Below are positions 6,986 to 7,048 of a stretch of DNA of 7,048 nt, piece after piece. The DNA is taken from assembly GCA_009704345.1 (NCBI GenBank), contig WLEH01000057.1, positions 1 through 7,048 on the forward strand. The letters run 5' to 3'. The first letter of the stretch is position 1. Each line of letters begins with the position of its first letter. This DNA is from Actinomycetota bacterium (GTDB lineage: Bacteria; Actinomycetota; Actinomycetes; S36-B12; UBA5976). Under the pieces are notes generated by a model. The model had not been told where the DNA came from. It saw nothing but the letters and a program-made list of their open reading frames with translations, and made no database searches. A program made the position numbers and the translations under genes.

Positions 6986-7048
6986 CCGTATCTCTCCCTT
7001 TTGGTATCTGACGATCTAGACCGGATGCTTATCGCAAACCAGATCTGA
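6986..7048 (-). promoter_or_regulatory. Leader and possible promoter region of the sugar-transport operon
   Basis: The 63 bases before the binding-protein gene contain its ribosome site and an extended -10-like TGCGATAAG on the minus strand (around 7028-7036), which would give a leader of roughly 35-40 bases. The -35 region falls at or beyond the window edge. An eight-base palindrome CAGATCTG (7040-7047) and a GATCTAGA block (7013-7020) could be part of an operator for a sugar-responsive repressor, but they are too short to claim. Confidence 0.25.

Noticed and set aside
7013..7047. GATCTAGA and CAGATCTG palindromes as a bipartite operator
   Set aside because: The pairing between the two blocks is only five bases and short GATC-centred palindromes occur often by chance; no known regulator site is matched.
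1..7048. CRISPR arrays, insertion sequences, phage genes, toxin-antitoxin pairs or attachment sites, including integration at the tRNA
   Set aside because: No repeated spacer units, transposase or integrase motifs, or duplicated tRNA 3' end were found; the coding content is explained by household transport and hydrolase genes.

Overview
The window looks like ordinary chromosomal sequence from a small-genome Gram-positive bacterium of intermediate, slightly A+T-leaning base composition. Two lipoproteins with clear lipoboxes, a tripeptidyl-aminopeptidase-like hydrolase of the kind frequent in Actinobacteria, and a sugar ABC transporter on tightly packed genes would fit a streamlined actinobacterium, for example a freshwater planktonic lineage. 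That placement is inference; no phylogenetic marker is present beyond one tRNA. There are five protein genes (one cut by the left edge) and one tRNA gene, and no gene-free stretch longer than about 90 bases.

Region by region. Bases 1-1322 (minus) hold most of a secreted lipoprotein alpha/beta hydrolase of the TAP/proline iminopeptidase type; its C-terminal end lies outside the window. Bases 1407-1492 (minus) hold a complete tRNA-Tyr(GTA) with an encoded CCA end. Bases 1554-2462 (plus) hold rarD, a ten-helix EamA/DMT-type membrane transporter, divergent from the tRNA. Bases 2479-6985 (minus) form one compact transport operon, read from right to left: a sugar-binding lipoprotein, a duplicated-domain ATPase of the RbsA/MglA type, an RbsC-type permease, and a short-chain dehydrogenase separated from the permease by one base.

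How the operon works together: the lipoprotein captures a sugar or polyol outside the membrane, the permease forms the channel, and the ATPase drives uptake. The dehydrogenase is placed to oxidise the imported substrate or a derivative of it, as a first catabolic step. The substrate cannot be read from the sequence. A strong 11 + 5 bp hairpin between the binding-protein and ATPase genes probably lets the binding protein be made in excess over the membrane parts.

I did not find a novel defence, mobile or regulatory system. The points most worth checking are the intercistronic hairpin, the substrate of the transporter-dehydrogenase pair, and the tightly packed gene ends and promoters.
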